Positions 8,102 through 18,165 of a stretch of 64,000 nucleotides of DNA are shown here, one piece after another. The notes beneath the pieces are model-generated. The model did not search any database, was not told where the DNA came from, and saw nothing but the letters and a program-made list of their open reading frames with translations. The first letter of the stretch is position 1. Each line of letters starts with the position of its first letter. The position numbers and the translations under genes are program-made. This DNA comes from Sphingobacterium sp. N143. GTDB taxonomy: Bacteria > Bacteroidota > Bacteroidia > Sphingobacteriales > Sphingobacteriaceae. The stretch spans positions 806,001-870,000 of the forward strand of contig NZ_JACAIS010000001.1 in the NCBI RefSeq assembly GCF_030325625.1, given 5' to 3'.

Positions 8102-10567
8102 CTACCGGCTTAACAGCGGGTCACTCTTTCCACTTTTTCCGGCTTCAATACGTCCCGCATATTGTTCTTCAAATGTGTTGACATCTTTACAGCTGATACG
8201 GAAATCATACCAGAAGCTTTGTTCAGAAAGATCAAAATGCATTGTCGTTGACGCACCAGCTTTGAGTTGGATTTCCTTTCTATCCTTACCATAGCTGATA
8301 TCTTCCAGCAAAAGACTGTGGCTCTTGCTATCGTGATTTGTGCAGGTGAAGGCCAGGCGGCCAGTAAAAGATGCGCCGTCCTTACTTTTCTCATAAGTGC
8401 AGCGAATATTGATGTTGGGGCGTTGTGTGTCACCTTTAAACATACGGTAGAAGCCATTCGGACCATACACCTCAAGCTGAAACAGTCCCTTGTCAAATTC
8501 CCGGATAGACCAGCTGTCCGTGATGCGATCCCCCGGAGATACCGCGTAATTACGGGAAGTTCCGGCTTCACCCTTATAAGGCCTGCCATGGTATACGGTA
8601 AATGGTGAACCTGCTGAACGCGCGCCAAACGTCTGATTGGCCGCTTCAAAGGTCAATTGATACGTTCCTCCCGATAGGTATTCGCCATGTACATAAAGCT
8701 CATAAGGAAGAATGCAGGAGTCACGCAGCCCTTTTTCTTGTTTTGGAAAATAGGGCGAACGGCCGGGGTCCTTTTCGATCTGTTCGATCTCTTCAGACGT
8801 TAATGCTTTGAACCCCATCGGGAGGTCTTTAAATTTGGCCTGATGGATCTCTTTGATAAAAGGCTGACGATCCAATGCCAGTGGTTTTTTGATGACCTCC
8901 CCATGGTATGGTCTAAAAGCAGAGGTGAGGTCGCCACAGACCGTCCGCCTCCAGCTGCTCACATTGGTTTCCCTGGGCTCTTTGTTGAATTTATGATGGA
9001 TGAATTTTTCTAAAAATTGCAAGCTTGACGTATGGTCAAACACCTGGGAGTTGACCCAGCCGCCCCTTGTCCAAGGCGATGCAATAATTAAAGGGACACG
9101 ATATCCTAAACCAATACAGCTTTCTCGTCCGCTTTCTGGGTAATACTGTTCGTCACGGCGCACAAACTCTAATTTTGCATCAATACCTGCCGATACCTTA
9201 CCACGCTCCGTTTCATAAGGATTGGGGGCGGTGAAAGGGGCAAAGTGATCAAAATATCCGTCATTCTCATCGTAGGTAAGTATAAAGATTGTTTTTTTCC
9301 AGACTTCTGGATTTTGGGTGAGGATATCCATGATTTCACTCACATACCAGGCTCCAAACCAGGGGGAGTCCGGATGATCTGAAAAAAGCTGGGGCGGGGC
9401 CAGCCAGGATACGGTAGGTAGTTTCCCTTCGGCAACATCTTTTCTGAACTGATATAACACATCGCCTTTTGGAATCTGCAGTTCCCGCTGCTGATCACCC
9501 GCTTGGTAGTGCATCGTTTCGAGTTCCATATAATCAGGCTGGGCACTGTTATTGACAAAAGCACGACGATGAATATCTTTGGTTCGTTCATCAAGCTTTT
9601 CAAAATTCTCCGCCGTATATTGCTGCAGTTCTTCAAGCACATGGGCAAGTTCCTTATGCAGCTTTTCCAGCGTATCCTGATCAGCTGCATTGGCCAATTT
9701 CTGTTCGAGCTGTTCTTTCTTTTGTGCGAGCAGCGTTCTATAGCGTGGACTGTATTTGACCTCATATTGTGGGAAATACTCCATGGGGTTGCAGCCAAAA
9801 TTCGCCAGCCAGCTATTGGCCTCACCACTGTAGCCGGCACTGCTCGAGGAAATCTCGTTTTGGTATATTTTCCAGTCCACACCGAGTTCTGAAAGTCGTT
9901 CTGGAAAGGTTTTCCAGGTTGCTTTACCGCTGAATTCTGAATCGCCATTCCAGACCAGGGCTTTACCGTTCAGGTTTTCCCGGATATTTCCTGTCCAAAA
10001 ATAGAGCCTATTGGGGTTGGTACCCGTAATACTGGAGCAGAAATGTTGATCACAGATCGTAAAAGAATCTGCTAGAGAATAGTAAAATGGAATATCTTCC
10101 CGTGTATAATGTCCCATCGTTAGGGGAAGGTCTGCAAACTCTTTAAAGCCGGAGTGTTTGACATCTAGCCATTTATCCATTTTTCCATTATTCCGCGCAT
10201 CCGTCTGATCCGTCCAATTGTGGGGAAGGCATCCCATCCATGTTATTTTTGAATCTTTGATATCCAATCGGAAAGGAGCATATGTTTCCCCTGTTTTTTG
10301 CGTCTGTAGCCATACCTTGAGCCCGTTGGGCTGGCAGATTGCTCTCGGATCGTTGAAGCCCCGCACACCCCGCAGCGTACCGAATGCATGGTCAAATGAC
10401 CTGTTTTCCTGCATTAGCAGGACCACATGCTCGGCATCATAAAAAGTACTGCCCAAAGCAGGATTGATTGCCATTGCTTTTGCAATGGCAGATGGGATAA
10501 CCTGAGAAAGCGACGCTCCTCCAGCAAGCATTGCTGCTTTTTTTAGAAAATCTCTTCTTGTGTCCAT
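8102..10567 (-). CDS. phosphocholine-specific phospholipase C, Tat-exported
   Basis: The 821-residue protein begins MDTRRDFLKKAAMLAGG, a twin-arginine leader, so it is exported folded. Residues about 45-570 form the phosphoesterase (acid-phosphatase-like) domain with the metal-site motif MQENRSFDHAFG near residue 53, then SITGTNPNRLYFWTGN and IFILTYDENDGYFDHF. The last 250 residues look like the two beta-sandwich DUF756 repeats of this family. Length and order match the bacterial phospholipase C, phosphocholine-specific family, which splits phosphatidylcholine or sphingomyelin into diglyceride or ceramide and phosphocholine. It starts 6 bp after the SusD stop and is the last gene of the sigma-FecR-SusC-SusD locus. 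Confidence 0.92.
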   Translation of the reverse strand: MDTRRDFLKKAAMLAGGASLSQVIPSAIAKAMAINPALGSTFYDAEHVVLLMQENRSFDHAFGTLRGVRGFNDPRAICQPNGLKVWLQTQKTGETYAPFRLDIKDSKITWMGCLPHNWTDQTDARNNGKMDKWLDVKHSGFKEFADLPLTMGHYTREDIPFYYSLADSFTICDQHFCSSITGTNPNRLYFWTGNIRENLNGKALVWNGDSEFSGKATWKTFPERLSELGVDWKIYQNEISSSSAGYSGEANSWLANFGCNPMEYFPQYEVKYSPRYRTLLAQKKEQLEQKLANAADQDTLEKLHKELAHVLEELQQYTAENFEKLDERTKDIHRRAFVNNSAQPDYMELETMHYQAGDQQRELQIPKGDVLYQFRKDVAEGKLPTVSWLAPPQLFSDHPDSPWFGAWYVSEIMDILTQNPEVWKKTIFILTYDENDGYFDHFAPFTAPNPYETERGKVSAGIDAKLEFVRRDEQYYPESGRESCIGLGYRVPLIIASPWTRGGWVNSQVFDHTSSLQFLEKFIHHKFNKEPRETNVSSWRRTVCGDLTSAFRPYHGEVIKKPLALDRQPFIKEIHQAKFKDLPMGFKALTSEEIEQIEKDPGRSPYFPKQEKGLRDSCILPYELYVHGEYLSGGTYQLTFEAANQTFGARSAGSPFTVYHGRPYKGEAGTSRNYAVSPGDRITDSWSIREFDKGLFQLEVYGPNGFYRMFKGDTQRPNINIRCTYEKSKDGASFTGRLAFTCTNHDSKSHSLLLEDISYGKDRKEIQLKAGASTTMHFDLSEQSFWYDFRISCKDVNTFEEQYAGRIEAGKSGKSDPLLSR

Positions 10568-10573
10568 GTTTTT

Positions 10574-12013
10574 TTATTTGATTAGCCACATACTGGCATT
10601 CACATTGTCCCCCTCAGGAAACTGTCTCTTTAAAGCTACATCCAAATTAGTCTCATTGTATTGAGATTCCGCTAATGGATACTGCCAACGTTTGGGTACT
10701 TTACCACCATTTAATGTTCCGGGACCAACACGTAGGGTTGGAGTTCCTGTGCGCCGTTGTTCAAAGAAAGGTTCCCAGCCCGAATTCATATAGAAAGCAA
10801 TGTATTTCTGCGTCCATATTTTTGTCAGCGGATCACCGGTGGTCAATTTGACAAGATCACTATTGAGGTAATCTGTAACGGCGGTTCCCGTGATTTTATA
10901 GAAAGCCATTGAAGCCGTTATTCCATTTTGATAATGGGCATTGCTATCTCCATTAATCCAGCCCCGTTGGATAGCCTCTGCGATCAGGAATTCCTGTTCC
11001 GCATAACTTAAAAAGATCATCGGTTCATTTACCGGATTACGAAGATCAACATATCTTCTGGCAATTAATGACGATTGTGCCGCAGTGGACTGCTGATCGG
11101 CAGGTGAAAGGCCAGCATCAACACCTTTATAGTTTGCAAAGACACCCGCAGTTTTACCAGCTATAGGATCGCCAAAGGAGAATAGACGCGGATCTTCTCT
11201 TTTCTGCAGCATCTCTACAAAAGACTGCTCCAATGATACTAAGGTCGAAACGCTTAAGTGCCCAGCGGTAGGATAGTAGTTTGAAGGATCAGAGGTGTTG
11301 AAGACCAATTGTGCATTATCACCGAGACCCGTCATTAAAGGATATTTTGCAGGATCGCTGATGATGGTTTGAAATTGTTGCTTGATGGCTATCTTCGTTT
11401 GGCCTTCTTTTTTTGATAGATGGATCAGCAAGCGGAGGCGGTAAGCATTGACCAATTTTTTCCATTTGTTGGCATCACCATCATAGATAATATCTCCATC
11501 TATAATTCCATTTGCAGCATCTAGTAAGGAGTTTGCCTTTTCCAATTCCTGCAGTAATCCTTCATAGATATCTTCTTGTTTGTCATAGCTTGGCGTCCGG
11601 CCATCCTGTTCAGCACGAAGAGCATCTGTATAGGGGATATCACCGAATGTTTCTGTCATTTGTGCAAAATAGATTACGCGGAATAGATGCACAAGGCCCT
11701 GATAGTTTTTGTTGTCCATAACAAGAGGTTCCAATTTGAGCACTTGGCGTAATCCATTATAGTTGTCAAATGAACCGCGGTTCCAATTGTAATTGATAGA
11801 TTCATTTGGACGTTCATAATAAGTGAGATGTCTCGATGCATAAGCCGCACTGATGGGATTGTTGTTAAAGATATGCTGACAGATATAGGTCATTAACAAA
11901 GCTGGTGTAGCCTTGGTTGGTTTATTGGGATTGTCTTGATAATAATCAAATTTTTTGCAGCCAGTCACCAAAGTGAATATGCAAATAATCAATAGAATAG
12001 CTGTTTTTTTCAT
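10574..12013 (-). CDS. SusD/RagB-like nutrient-binding lipoprotein
   Basis: I chose the ATG at 12013 because it gives a clean lipoprotein leader, MKKTAILLIICIFTLVTGCK, with lipobox LVTGC; an ATG 15 bp upstream directly abuts the SusC stop. The mature part (about 460 residues) starts FDYYQDNPNKPTKATP and has the helical TPR-like region and C-terminal RRTGTPTL ... KRWQYPLAESQYNETN of the SusD-like group. It is a surface lipoprotein that captures substrate and hands it to the SusC channel. The operon partner suggests the ligand comes from phospholipid or phosphocholine, not glycan; this is inference. Confidence 0.9.
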   Translation of the reverse strand: MKKTAILLIICIFTLVTGCKKFDYYQDNPNKPTKATPALLMTYICQHIFNNNPISAAYASRHLTYYERPNESINYNWNRGSFDNYNGLRQVLKLEPLVMDNKNYQGLVHLFRVIYFAQMTETFGDIPYTDALRAEQDGRTPSYDKQEDIYEGLLQELEKANSLLDAANGIIDGDIIYDGDANKWKKLVNAYRLRLLIHLSKKEGQTKIAIKQQFQTIISDPAKYPLMTGLGDNAQLVFNTSDPSNYYPTAGHLSVSTLVSLEQSFVEMLQKREDPRLFSFGDPIAGKTAGVFANYKGVDAGLSPADQQSTAAQSSLIARRYVDLRNPVNEPMIFLSYAEQEFLIAEAIQRGWINGDSNAHYQNGITASMAFYKITGTAVTDYLNSDLVKLTTGDPLTKIWTQKYIAFYMNSGWEPFFEQRRTGTPTLRVGPGTLNGGKVPKRWQYPLAESQYNETNLDVALKRQFPEGDNVNASMWLIK

Positions 12014-12028
12014 GATAAGTTCTTGCAT

Positions 12029-15000
12029 TTAGAATTTGAGATTGACATTGAAACCGATATTACGTACCGTTGGTTCTGCAAGTTGTAAGTCACTGTATCC
12101 GTCAGGATCCATATAAGGAACCTTAGACCATAGTAATAAATTGCGTCCTACCAACGAGAAACTTGCTGTTTTAAATGGTGTCTTGGTCAGCAGATTGCTG
12201 GGGATTTGATAGCTAAGCGTCAACTCGCGCAGTTTGACAAATGTTCGGTCGTAAAGAACAGACTCATCAATTCCGTTTGTATAAGTAGCAAAGACCCAAT
12301 CCACATAGTTTACCTTGCTTTCATTTGGAGCGAATGTGCGGCTATCGCTGGTTATATTACCTTGGGCATCATATGAAACAGCCCCTCCGGTTTGTGTTAC
12401 ACCGCCGGCAAGATAGGTCTTTTCCCCACGGTAAGCATCGTCCCGGTAACTGTTTGCGGTATTGGGATGCATACCTCCCTCATACATTTTTGCTTCAATA
12501 CCATTATAGGTTTTTCCGCCAATACGGCCGTCGAAAGCAAAGGAAACCCCGAAATTTTTATATTGAAAGCTATTCAGGAACCCAAATTCCCAGTTCGGCA
12601 GCATATAGCCAAGATTGACTTCCTGGTTAATATATTGCGGAATTCCATTCTCATGTACGATCTGTCCGTCAGGAGACTTTTGCCATGCCCAGCCCCGATA
12701 AATATCCATTCGTTCCCCCACTTTCACGCCACCACGAATTTCTTCACCGCCGTAGTATTCAAGTACAGTATTGCGCAGCCGGGAGTAATTTAATGTAGTA
12801 CTCCATTTAAAATGCTCCGTCTGTACCGGTGTTCCAGATACAACAATTTCGATGCCCCTTCGGCGGTAACGGTCACCGTTTACTTGCAGTTTGGCAAATC
12901 CGGAAGCTTCCGACAATGGCACTTCGACAACATTGTTCGTCCGGTCATAGTTGAAATAGGTGAAATCAAAACCGATCCGATTGCGGAATAAACGTAGTTC
13001 GGCACCATATTCCTGAGAGATGGTTTTGTTGGGTTTTAATCCCGGAGGACGTAACGCATTAGGAAGGTACAAAGATGGGTTTCCGTTCCACCTGCTACCG
13101 ATTTCATAGCTTAGCAGCGCACTGTAGGCATTAATATCAGTCGTGGCATTTGTTACAGCACCACGTAGTTTAAAGTAAGAGACGACTTTGGGCAAATGGA
13201 ACATTTCGGATACGATCAGGCTCAGGGACGCTGAAGGATAGAAATACGAATTATAAGGAGATTGAAGTGCTGATGTCCAGTCATTTCTCCCGGTCAGGCT
13301 TAACGTTGCCATGTTACGGTAATCCAAGTCAACGTAACCATAGAGACCATATACCTGTTTCTCGATCCGTTCATTCGTAGAACGGACAGGATCTCTGGAG
13401 TTATCCAGGTTGTACCATGCCGGTACAGAGAGCCCACCGGTTGTCTTTGACTCAAGTTTGCTATACTGGTCCAGCCTGGTACTCGCTCCGACACTGGCGG
13501 TAACGGTAAAATCCTGGCTTAGTTTTTTGTCATAGGTCAGCAAAGCATCACTTACAAAACGCATCCGGTTATTGCGGTTGACAGCATAATTACCATAAGG
13601 TGCTGCATCAGTGCCGTAGTTGATATAACTATAAGGGATACGGCTTTCACTGTTGGCAAAGTTTGTGGTAATGCCACCTCGAACGAGTAACTTTAGGTCA
13701 TTGTTAAACTTATATTTGATATTTCCCTGCGAAACAATGACATCGTTGGTATACGCTCTTTCTTTTTCATACGCTAAAAACCAAGGGTTATTATACCAGC
13801 TGTAATTGTAGGTCAGCTGTTCCAAGTCCTCTCGGCCGGGTTTCCAGTAATTGCGCATATCACGGATGTCGACATCAGGTCCCATCCACAACACAATATT
13901 ATACAGATAATTGTCAGGAGAGTAATCACTATTTGGGTAATTGGGGGAGTACTGCCTATTATAGGACAACGTTGCTTCGGCTTCAAGTTTACTGTTTAAT
14001 TTAAGCTTTCCCGCCAGATTTAACGTAGTGGAATTTAGCTTGGTGTTGGGCACTTGTCCTTTCTGATACAAGTGGGACAGTGAGATGCGATAATCAGACT
14101 TGTCCGTTGAACCCGCTACACTCAAATTATGGGTTGTGATTAAACCATTCGTGAGAAAATTGTTCAGATTATTTTTTCCCCTACTGATCCATGGAAGTGG
14201 TTTCAATTTATTTGTTTCAGGATCCAGCGGACTATTGTATTGTGGTATTTCAACAAAACCGCTCGCTGTGGCCGGATCAGGCTGGTTTAATTTCGGACCC
14301 CAAACATAACCATAGGCATCGTTTATACCACCGCCTTTTCCATCGACAAAGGCATATTCACCATTAAATCCCATGCCATAATCCTGCTGTGTTTTTGGGA
14401 TACGTAGGAATCCGGCCTGAAATTCCGTGCTGGAATTATAGGTGAGTTCAATTCCAGCTTTCCCGCCTTTTCCTTTTTTAGTGGTGATCATAATAGCACC
14501 ATTTTGTGCCACTGAACCATACAATGCCGATGAGGCTGTCCCCTTTAATACCGTGATATTTTCGATGTCATCAGCATTCAAGCTCCACATATCAAAGCCA
14601 TCAGGAGCAGGGACCCCATCGATGACGATGGTGGCAGCACCGCCTCTCAATGTAATTTCAGGGTTCTCAAATAAAGTAGATTTGGTTTTGACCTGAAGGC
14701 CCGCAACTTTGCCGACGAGACTGGAGGCAACATTGGGTTCACGGGCGGCAGTCAATGACTCTCCTTTAACATCCTGGGCCGCGTAAGCTACTTTGCGTTT
14801 CTCCTTACTGATCCCTAGGGCGGTGACAACCACCTCGGCCATGGCATTGCTGACTGGACTTAAGGTTACCTGAAGTACTTTATCTTTCGCTACAATTTCT
14901 TTTTTTTCGTAGCCTAGAAAACTAAAAATAAGTGTTGAATTACCAGCGACCCTTAATGAAAATTTTCCTTCCGAATCGGTCCGTGTGCCTATTTTACTGT

Positions 15001-15454
15001 CCGCTTTTGTATAGACATTAACCCCCGCGAGAGGGCCCTTGTCATCTCTTACCGTCCCCGAAACTTCAATCTGTTGGAGTTCTTTGGTAGCGGTGATGGT
15101 GATTGTGCGCGACATCTTTTGGTAGCCTAACCCTCTAGGCGTAAGAATCTTTTGCAAGGTTTCCTCCAGTGAAGCCTGTTCTACAGTAAGATTGACTGCT
15201 TCTGCCTGATTGATCAGGTCACTTGAATAGAAAAATTTATAATCAGTCTGCTGCGCTATTTTCTTTAGTACAGTTTCTAGGCGCATCTGTTTGACTGATA
15301 GGTTGATCTGTTGCCCGCTGGTTTTGGCATTTAGTCCAACGGAAAACAGTAAAATGAAGATGACTGTCAGTTTCATTCTTCTAATGATTAGATAATGGCC
15401 CGAAAAAAAACGACATAGTCGTACCGTTTCTTTACGATCACAGAAATATTCCAT
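12029..15454 (-). CDS. SusC/RagA-family TonB-linked outer-membrane transporter with STN domain
   Basis: I chose the ATG at 15454; a longer frame reaches 15526 and a shorter start is the ATG at 15376 right before the leader (MKLTVIFILLFSVGLNAKT). Domains in order, in 1141 residues: leader near 27-45, STN domain about 50-105 (LSVKQMRLETVLKKIAQQTD), carboxypeptidase-like beta domain about 128-210, TonB plug about 215-330 with NIGFNVN-type barrel end at the C-terminus. The STN domain means that it can signal through the FecR anti-sigma protein encoded just upstream. It takes up the substrate delivered by SusD using TonB energy. Confidence 0.93.
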   Translation of the reverse strand: MEYFCDRKETVRLCRFFSGHYLIIRRMKLTVIFILLFSVGLNAKTSGQQINLSVKQMRLETVLKKIAQQTDYKFFYSSDLINQAEAVNLTVEQASLEETLQKILTPRGLGYQKMSRTITITATKELQQIEVSGTVRDDKGPLAGVNVYTKADSKIGTRTDSEGKFSLRVAGNSTLIFSFLGYEKKEIVAKDKVLQVTLSPVSNAMAEVVVTALGISKEKRKVAYAAQDVKGESLTAAREPNVASSLVGKVAGLQVKTKSTLFENPEITLRGGAATIVIDGVPAPDGFDMWSLNADDIENITVLKGTASSALYGSVAQNGAIMITTKKGKGGKAGIELTYNSSTEFQAGFLRIPKTQQDYGMGFNGEYAFVDGKGGGINDAYGYVWGPKLNQPDPATASGFVEIPQYNSPLDPETNKLKPLPWISRGKNNLNNFLTNGLITTHNLSVAGSTDKSDYRISLSHLYQKGQVPNTKLNSTTLNLAGKLKLNSKLEAEATLSYNRQYSPNYPNSDYSPDNYLYNIVLWMGPDVDIRDMRNYWKPGREDLEQLTYNYSWYNNPWFLAYEKERAYTNDVIVSQGNIKYKFNNDLKLLVRGGITTNFANSESRIPYSYINYGTDAAPYGNYAVNRNNRMRFVSDALLTYDKKLSQDFTVTASVGASTRLDQYSKLESKTTGGLSVPAWYNLDNSRDPVRSTNERIEKQVYGLYGYVDLDYRNMATLSLTGRNDWTSALQSPYNSYFYPSASLSLIVSEMFHLPKVVSYFKLRGAVTNATTDINAYSALLSYEIGSRWNGNPSLYLPNALRPPGLKPNKTISQEYGAELRLFRNRIGFDFTYFNYDRTNNVVEVPLSEASGFAKLQVNGDRYRRRGIEIVVSGTPVQTEHFKWSTTLNYSRLRNTVLEYYGGEEIRGGVKVGERMDIYRGWAWQKSPDGQIVHENGIPQYINQEVNLGYMLPNWEFGFLNSFQYKNFGVSFAFDGRIGGKTYNGIEAKMYEGGMHPNTANSYRDDAYRGEKTYLAGGVTQTGGAVSYDAQGNITSDSRTFAPNESKVNYVDWVFATYTNGIDESVLYDRTFVKLRELTLSYQIPSNLLTKTPFKTASFSLVGRNLLLWSKVPYMDPDGYSDLQLAEPTVRNIGFNVNLKF

Positions 15455-15542
15455 AATTTTGAATTGAGGTTGTTTAATAATTTTTTGAACAGCTTTTTGA
15501 ACAGATTGCGGAGATGTTACCACCATCTCCGTATTTTTTGTA

Positions 15543-16751
15543 TTAACTTTTCACCATAGGCAGCATTTTATTTGTTTTTTGTTTAACGGTAAGATGATTG
15601 CCATCCAGGCTGAAATCCAGGTTAGCAACATTCGAGAGCATATTCAGTACACCAGTTAATTTACTGTTGCGGTCCATACTACCACTATATCGACCACGAG
15701 GCAAATCACCCGTTATGCTGACTTTCAGATCATACCAATAGCTGATATCTTGCAATATTTTCACTAATGGTTCATCTTTAAAATAAAAATAACCTTCTTT
15801 CCAGGCAGTGGCGCTTTCGATATCAACTGTTTGGATTTTCAGTTTATCCTTGGCGTCTATATATACTTTTTCACCTGGGCTCATCATGATTCGTTGATCA
15901 CCATAGGTCAATTGAACCGATCCTTCTACCAATGTTGTTGCAAAATGCTTGGGTTGATAAGCACGCACATTGAAGGAGGTACCCAATACCGCAATATTCA
16001 GATCACCGGATTGCACTTTAAATGGGCGTTTCTTGTCTTTTTGAACTTTAAAGAAAGCTTCACCTTCCACCTTGACAAAACGTTCGTCTGCTGGAAAGCG
16101 ATTCGGAAAATAAAGTTTCGAATTGGCATTTACCCATACGGTAGATCCATCAGGAAGCTGTATTTCAAACGTTCCAGCTTTTGGAACTTCGAGGATGTTC
16201 CATTGGATAGTTTCTTCAGCCGAACTGCCATTATATACTAAGCGCCCCTTTTCATAATCAAAATTATTGTTTTTTTCATTGATGGGCTGTTGTTGATCAA
16301 AGTTCAATTTTTTACCGTTATAAAGGGTAAGACAAGCCTGGTTTTTCCCCGGAAGAATTTCTTGGTTCTCTTTTTTACTGGTATGAGTTATCGTATTTGT
16401 AGATATGTTCGGTTTATTGTGCCAAAAGACTGTGAAGAGACAGAGGATTATTACCGCGGCCGCAGCGGCAGAAAATTGCCATAGCCTGTGTACCCGGCGC
16501 CGTTTTTTTTCACTTTCCCGAAGCAAAGACATTGTCAACGCCAGTTTTTTGTCCGTAGCACAAACGATCGATTCAACAGCTTGGGGAGAACTTTCGGATC
16601 GGCCCAGCGCAAGCTGTTGTTCAATGAGATCACGAAGCTCATCCATTGATATTGGAGAACCAAAATGTCGTATCAGTTGCTCGATATCTTCTGCCGAACA
16701 ACGATTGGTCATAAAATCCTCAAATAGTTTATTCAAATTTTTCTTTTCCAA
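15543..16751 (-). CDS. FecR-family anti-sigma factor
   Basis: The 402-residue protein has a cytoplasmic N-terminus of about 90 residues that would hold the ECF sigma factor, a single membrane segment (AAAAAVIILCLFTVFW, about 94-110), then a periplasmic FecR domain (about 190-290, with FEIQLPDGSTVWVNANSKL and GEAFFKVQKDKKRPF) and a C-terminal DUF4974-type domain (about 325-395). It lies between the sigma gene (87 bp upstream) and SusC, the standard order of a surface-signalling trio. It would release the sigma factor when the SusC STN domain reports bound substrate. Confidence 0.93.
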   Translation of the reverse strand: MEKKNLNKLFEDFMTNRCSAEDIEQLIRHFGSPISMDELRDLIEQQLALGRSESSPQAVESIVCATDKKLALTMSLLRESEKKRRRVHRLWQFSAAAAAVIILCLFTVFWHNKPNISTNTITHTSKKENQEILPGKNQACLTLYNGKKLNFDQQQPINEKNNNFDYEKGRLVYNGSSAEETIQWNILEVPKAGTFEIQLPDGSTVWVNANSKLYFPNRFPADERFVKVEGEAFFKVQKDKKRPFKVQSGDLNIAVLGTSFNVRAYQPKHFATTLVEGSVQLTYGDQRIMMSPGEKVYIDAKDKLKIQTVDIESATAWKEGYFYFKDEPLVKILQDISYWYDLKVSITGDLPRGRYSGSMDRNSKLTGVLNMLSNVANLDFSLDGNHLTVKQKTNKMLPMVKS

Positions 16752-16837
16752 GAGACTCGTTTTATATCTATTACGTGTTGCTCAGGAAAAGTCACTACAA
16801 GAAATTCAAATATTTTTTATTTTTTTTTTTGCCGGGA

Positions 16838-17431
16838 CTATTTCACCCACATCAAAAATAGGAGGTAGGGAAGGTTTACAGGGTTCTGCAAAAATAATAA
16901 TATCCTTTTATTAGCACGGTTTAAGTGGTTGCTAATCGTATTTGGCGATATTTGCAAGAGATCGGAAACTTCTTCATAACTGCGGCCTTCAATTTTGCAT
17001 AGTTGGAAAACAGTTCTACATTTAGGGGGAAGTTCTGTCAGGGCATTATCGATCAATTCCCTTCTGTATTTATTTTCCAATAGCTCATCTATATGTTGGT
17101 ATACGGTTTCCTGTATAGCAATGAGATATTGTTGATAATTTCTGTCCTTACTGATTTTCCGGTAAAAGTCCGTGACCATATTGGCAGCTATGCGGTACAG
17201 ATAACCTTCGAAGGAACGCTCGGGATCAATTTTGCCTCTATTTTCCCAAACTTTGACAAAAACATCATGGAGAATGTCTTCGGCGATATCGGACGATTTT
17301 ACGAGTTTCAGCAGATTGCCAGCCAGTTGATGTTTGTACGTATTGTACAGCCATTCAAAAGCCTCCATTTCACCTTTATTTAAGCGAATGATCCATGAAG
17401 TATAACTCAGGTCTTTTGCCTTATTCTCCAT
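16838..17431 (-). CDS. ECF RNA polymerase sigma factor of the phospholipase/Sus locus
   Basis: The 197-residue protein has sigma-70 region 2 (about 25-90: NLLKLVKSSDIAEDILHDVF, then FEGYLYRIAANMVTDFYRK) and region 4 (about 130-185: LPPKCRTVFQLCKIEGRSYE, then ISPNTISNHLNRANKRI). It belongs to the Bacteroidota sigma-70 group that pairs with FecR. It is the first gene of the minus-strand set ending with the phospholipase, so it probably drives SusC-SusD-PLC expression. The 3' end contains a run of T residues near 16814 in the spacer to FecR. Confidence 0.93.
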   Translation of the reverse strand: MENKAKDLSYTSWIIRLNKGEMEAFEWLYNTYKHQLAGNLLKLVKSSDIAEDILHDVFVKVWENRGKIDPERSFEGYLYRIAANMVTDFYRKISKDRNYQQYLIAIQETVYQHIDELLENKYRRELIDNALTELPPKCRTVFQLCKIEGRSYEEVSDLLQISPNTISNHLNRANKRILLFLQNPVNLPYLLFLMWVK

Positions 17432-17751
17432 TCGGTAAAAATATTGATCGTATATTAATTGGTTGTTAACTAACTATAATCAGTTTAATTTATACATTCA
17501 TCGAAATGATACACATTGGGCCTAAAAAATCAATGCATGTAAAGTATAGTACAATATTAACAAATTATGGTTGAATTATAAACGGTCGTTTAAGATCAAT
17601 GCACAGAATGAGCTATTTTTCAGGGTAACTGGAGTGCCATCGTTTTTGACAGATCTGAGGAATAGGACAATTTAGGGGAAAAAACCTCTTATCGGATTTT
17701 AGATAGTCCAGATAAGAGGTTAGATCATTTTCCACTCGTGGCGGTAATGAT
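17432..17751. other. 320-bp intergenic region upstream of the ECF sigma gene
   Basis: Apart from the terminator hairpin of the ohr gene, listed separately, I see no gene. The stretch from 17432 to about 17600 is AT-rich and must contain the sigma-gene promoter; I could not fix a -7 box there with confidence. Confidence 0.5.
17677..17721 (-). terminator. rho-independent terminator of the ohr gene
   Basis: An 11-bp inverted repeat (AACCTCTTATC / GATAAGAGGTT). Read on the minus strand it is followed by a T-run, and it lies 31 bp after the ohr stop. Confidence 0.75.
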
Positions 17752-18165
17752 TTAGATAATGGTTGTTGAAATATGGATATTTCCGTTTGTCGCTTTTGAA
17801 TATGGGCAGGTCTGGTGGGCAAGCTCGACAAGTTGCTGTGCCGTTTCTCTGTCAATTCCCGGTATACTTACAAAAAGTCTCGCCTGTAGAAAATATGCCT
17901 CACCGGTCATTCCAAGGTCTACTTCTGCATCAACATACGTTTCTTTTGGGAGTACAGTTCCCAGTTTTTTCGCTGCTAGTCCGAGTGCGCCGATATAACA
18001 TGCCGACCATCCTGCCGCAAACAGCTGTTCAGGATTAGTTCCTTTTCCGCTCAGTCCGGGAGGAGTCAACAAAATATCCAATTTTTCGTCGCTGCTTTTG
18101 GCGCTACCTTCTCTGCCCCCGATCGTGTGGGTTTTTGCTGTGTAAAGTATTTTTTCGAGCTCCAT
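17752..18165 (-). CDS. ohr: Ohr-type organic hydroperoxide reductase
   Basis: The 137-residue protein has the full length and motifs of the OsmC/Ohr family: GTNPEQLFAAGWSACYIGA with the peroxidatic Cys near residue 56, and AHQTCPYSKA with the resolving Cys near residue 121. It reduces organic hydroperoxides to alcohols using a dihydrolipoyl thiol cycle in the cytoplasm. The start MELEKILYTAKT is standard for the family. It is monocistronic, with a terminator 31 bp beyond the stop. No MarR-type OhrR gene lies next to it. Confidence 0.92.
   Translation of the reverse strand: MELEKILYTAKTHTIGGREGSAKSSDEKLDILLTPPGLSGKGTNPEQLFAAGWSACYIGALGLAAKKLGTVLPKETYVDAEVDLGMTGEAYFLQARLFVSIPGIDRETAQQLVELAHQTCPYSKATNGNIHISTTII

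Noticed and set aside
9340..9948. Long minus-strand frame of 202 codons inside the phospholipase gene
   Set aside because: It lies in another frame of a gene with clear domains, has an unstructured, Arg/Ser-rich translation and no start or domain support.
16810..16835. Run of T residues between FecR and sigma genes
   Set aside because: No stem precedes it on the transcribed strand, so it is not a terminator.
16405..16914. Plus-strand frame of 169 codons across the FecR 5' end and the sigma 3' end
   Set aside because: It is antisense to two well-supported genes and its translation has no recognisable fold.
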